Source of the DNA: Peribacillus deserti
GTDB taxonomy: Bacteria; Bacillota; Bacilli; Bacillales; DSM-1321
Assembly: GCF_002863585.1 (NCBI RefSeq)
Contig: NZ_PGUY01000056.1
Coordinates: 1 to 37,452, forward strand
Length of the DNA: 37,452 nt
Reading direction: 5' to 3'
Shown here piece by piece: positions 37,219-37,452 of this stretch; within the stretch, counting starts at the first letter, position 1; each line of letters opens with the position of its first letter. Both the position numbers and the translations under genes were made by a program. The notes under the pieces are model-generated. The model was not told the DNA's origin. It saw only the letters and a list, made by a program, of their open reading frames with translations, and ran no database searches.

Positions 37219-37452
37219 GGCTTTTTTCTAAAAGATTGTTGTTTTTTAATAGTTCGGTAAACCTATCCTATTGTTAAACAGGTTGATTGGAACGTAAGGT
37301 GCGAGACTCCTGCGGGAGCAGCGGGCATTGTCCGGCTCCAGCGCCTAGACCCTCGAGTCATAAGCCAATCGGTCCATGGAAAGGAAAACCCGCTTTCCAC
37401 GGCCCGCTTGTCTTATGCTTGGCTAACGCACGAAGCACAGGATGTGCGAGCC
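37219..37452 (+). mobile_element. Long GGCT-end element, cut by the window end
   Basis: It starts GGCTTTTTTCTAAAAGATTG and follows the short-form left half to GAGCAGCGGG (37325). It then switches to the internal module (CATTGTCCGGCTCC onward) at the same junction as the copy at 5848. The hairpin is present: outer CATAAGCCAA/TTGTCTTATG (37361-37418 region) around inner CCATGGAAAG/CTTTCCACGG, then CGCACG...GTGCG. Its right end and right target duplication lie beyond the window. Confidence 0.85.

Overview
The window looks like the chromosome of a low-to-moderate GC, spore-former-type Bacillaceae (Bacillus sensu lato). It carries a bacillithiol transferase, strong AGGAGG-type ribosome sites, CcpA/LacI-style operators, and the conserved Bacillus block yerA-yerB-yerC-pcrB-pcrA-ligA-camS-pruA-gatCAB, all on the minus strand. 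I see no tRNA, rRNA, CRISPR array or cas effector-complex gene.

Layout. 1-5649 is an accessory region: a partial short mobile repeat, bstA (bacillithiol transferase), an OsmC-family gene, a histidine phosphatase, a cysteine hydrolase, an Lrp/AsnC regulator, then two overlapping minus-strand genes for Csm6-like proteins (N-terminal CARF-like fold, C-terminal HEPN with R-x6-H). 5786-6860 is the wreck of a gene for a secreted protein, divergent from that pair and split by a 553-bp mobile element. 6909-13719 is a sugar-uptake locus: two ABC permeases, a binding lipoprotein, a debranching-type glycosidase and a LacI regulator, with a cre site, three copies of a 14-bp operator, and no ATPase gene. 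13928-14863 is a terpene-cyclase-fold-like protein. 15397-18603 is gatCAB, followed by an IS1182-type insertion sequence (18941-20468) sitting in the pruA terminator. 20512-32033 is pruA, camS, ligA, pcrA, pcrB, yerC, yerB and yerA. 32177 onward holds a small DUF2892 membrane protein, a 1196-residue secreted lamin-tail/metallophosphoesterase protein and a long gene-poor end with another mobile element.

The strongest novelty candidate is the csm6-like gene pair without any CRISPR neighbours. Both proteins keep the HEPN ribonuclease signature but have changed the usual CARF glycine-rich ligand motif, so they may be an orphan nucleotide-activated RNase pair, or effectors of a type III system elsewhere.

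The second notable item is a family of non-autonomous mobile elements (five copies here). Ends begin GGCT, with 8-bp target duplications. A short form is about 225 bp. A long form carries a 322-bp internal module with a hairpin whose stems differ in sequence but keep pairing; one divergent copy has that hairpin arm duplicated in tandem. The third is the IS1182-like element, which duplicated the whole hairpin of the pruA terminator so that both flanks still carry a terminator-like stem.
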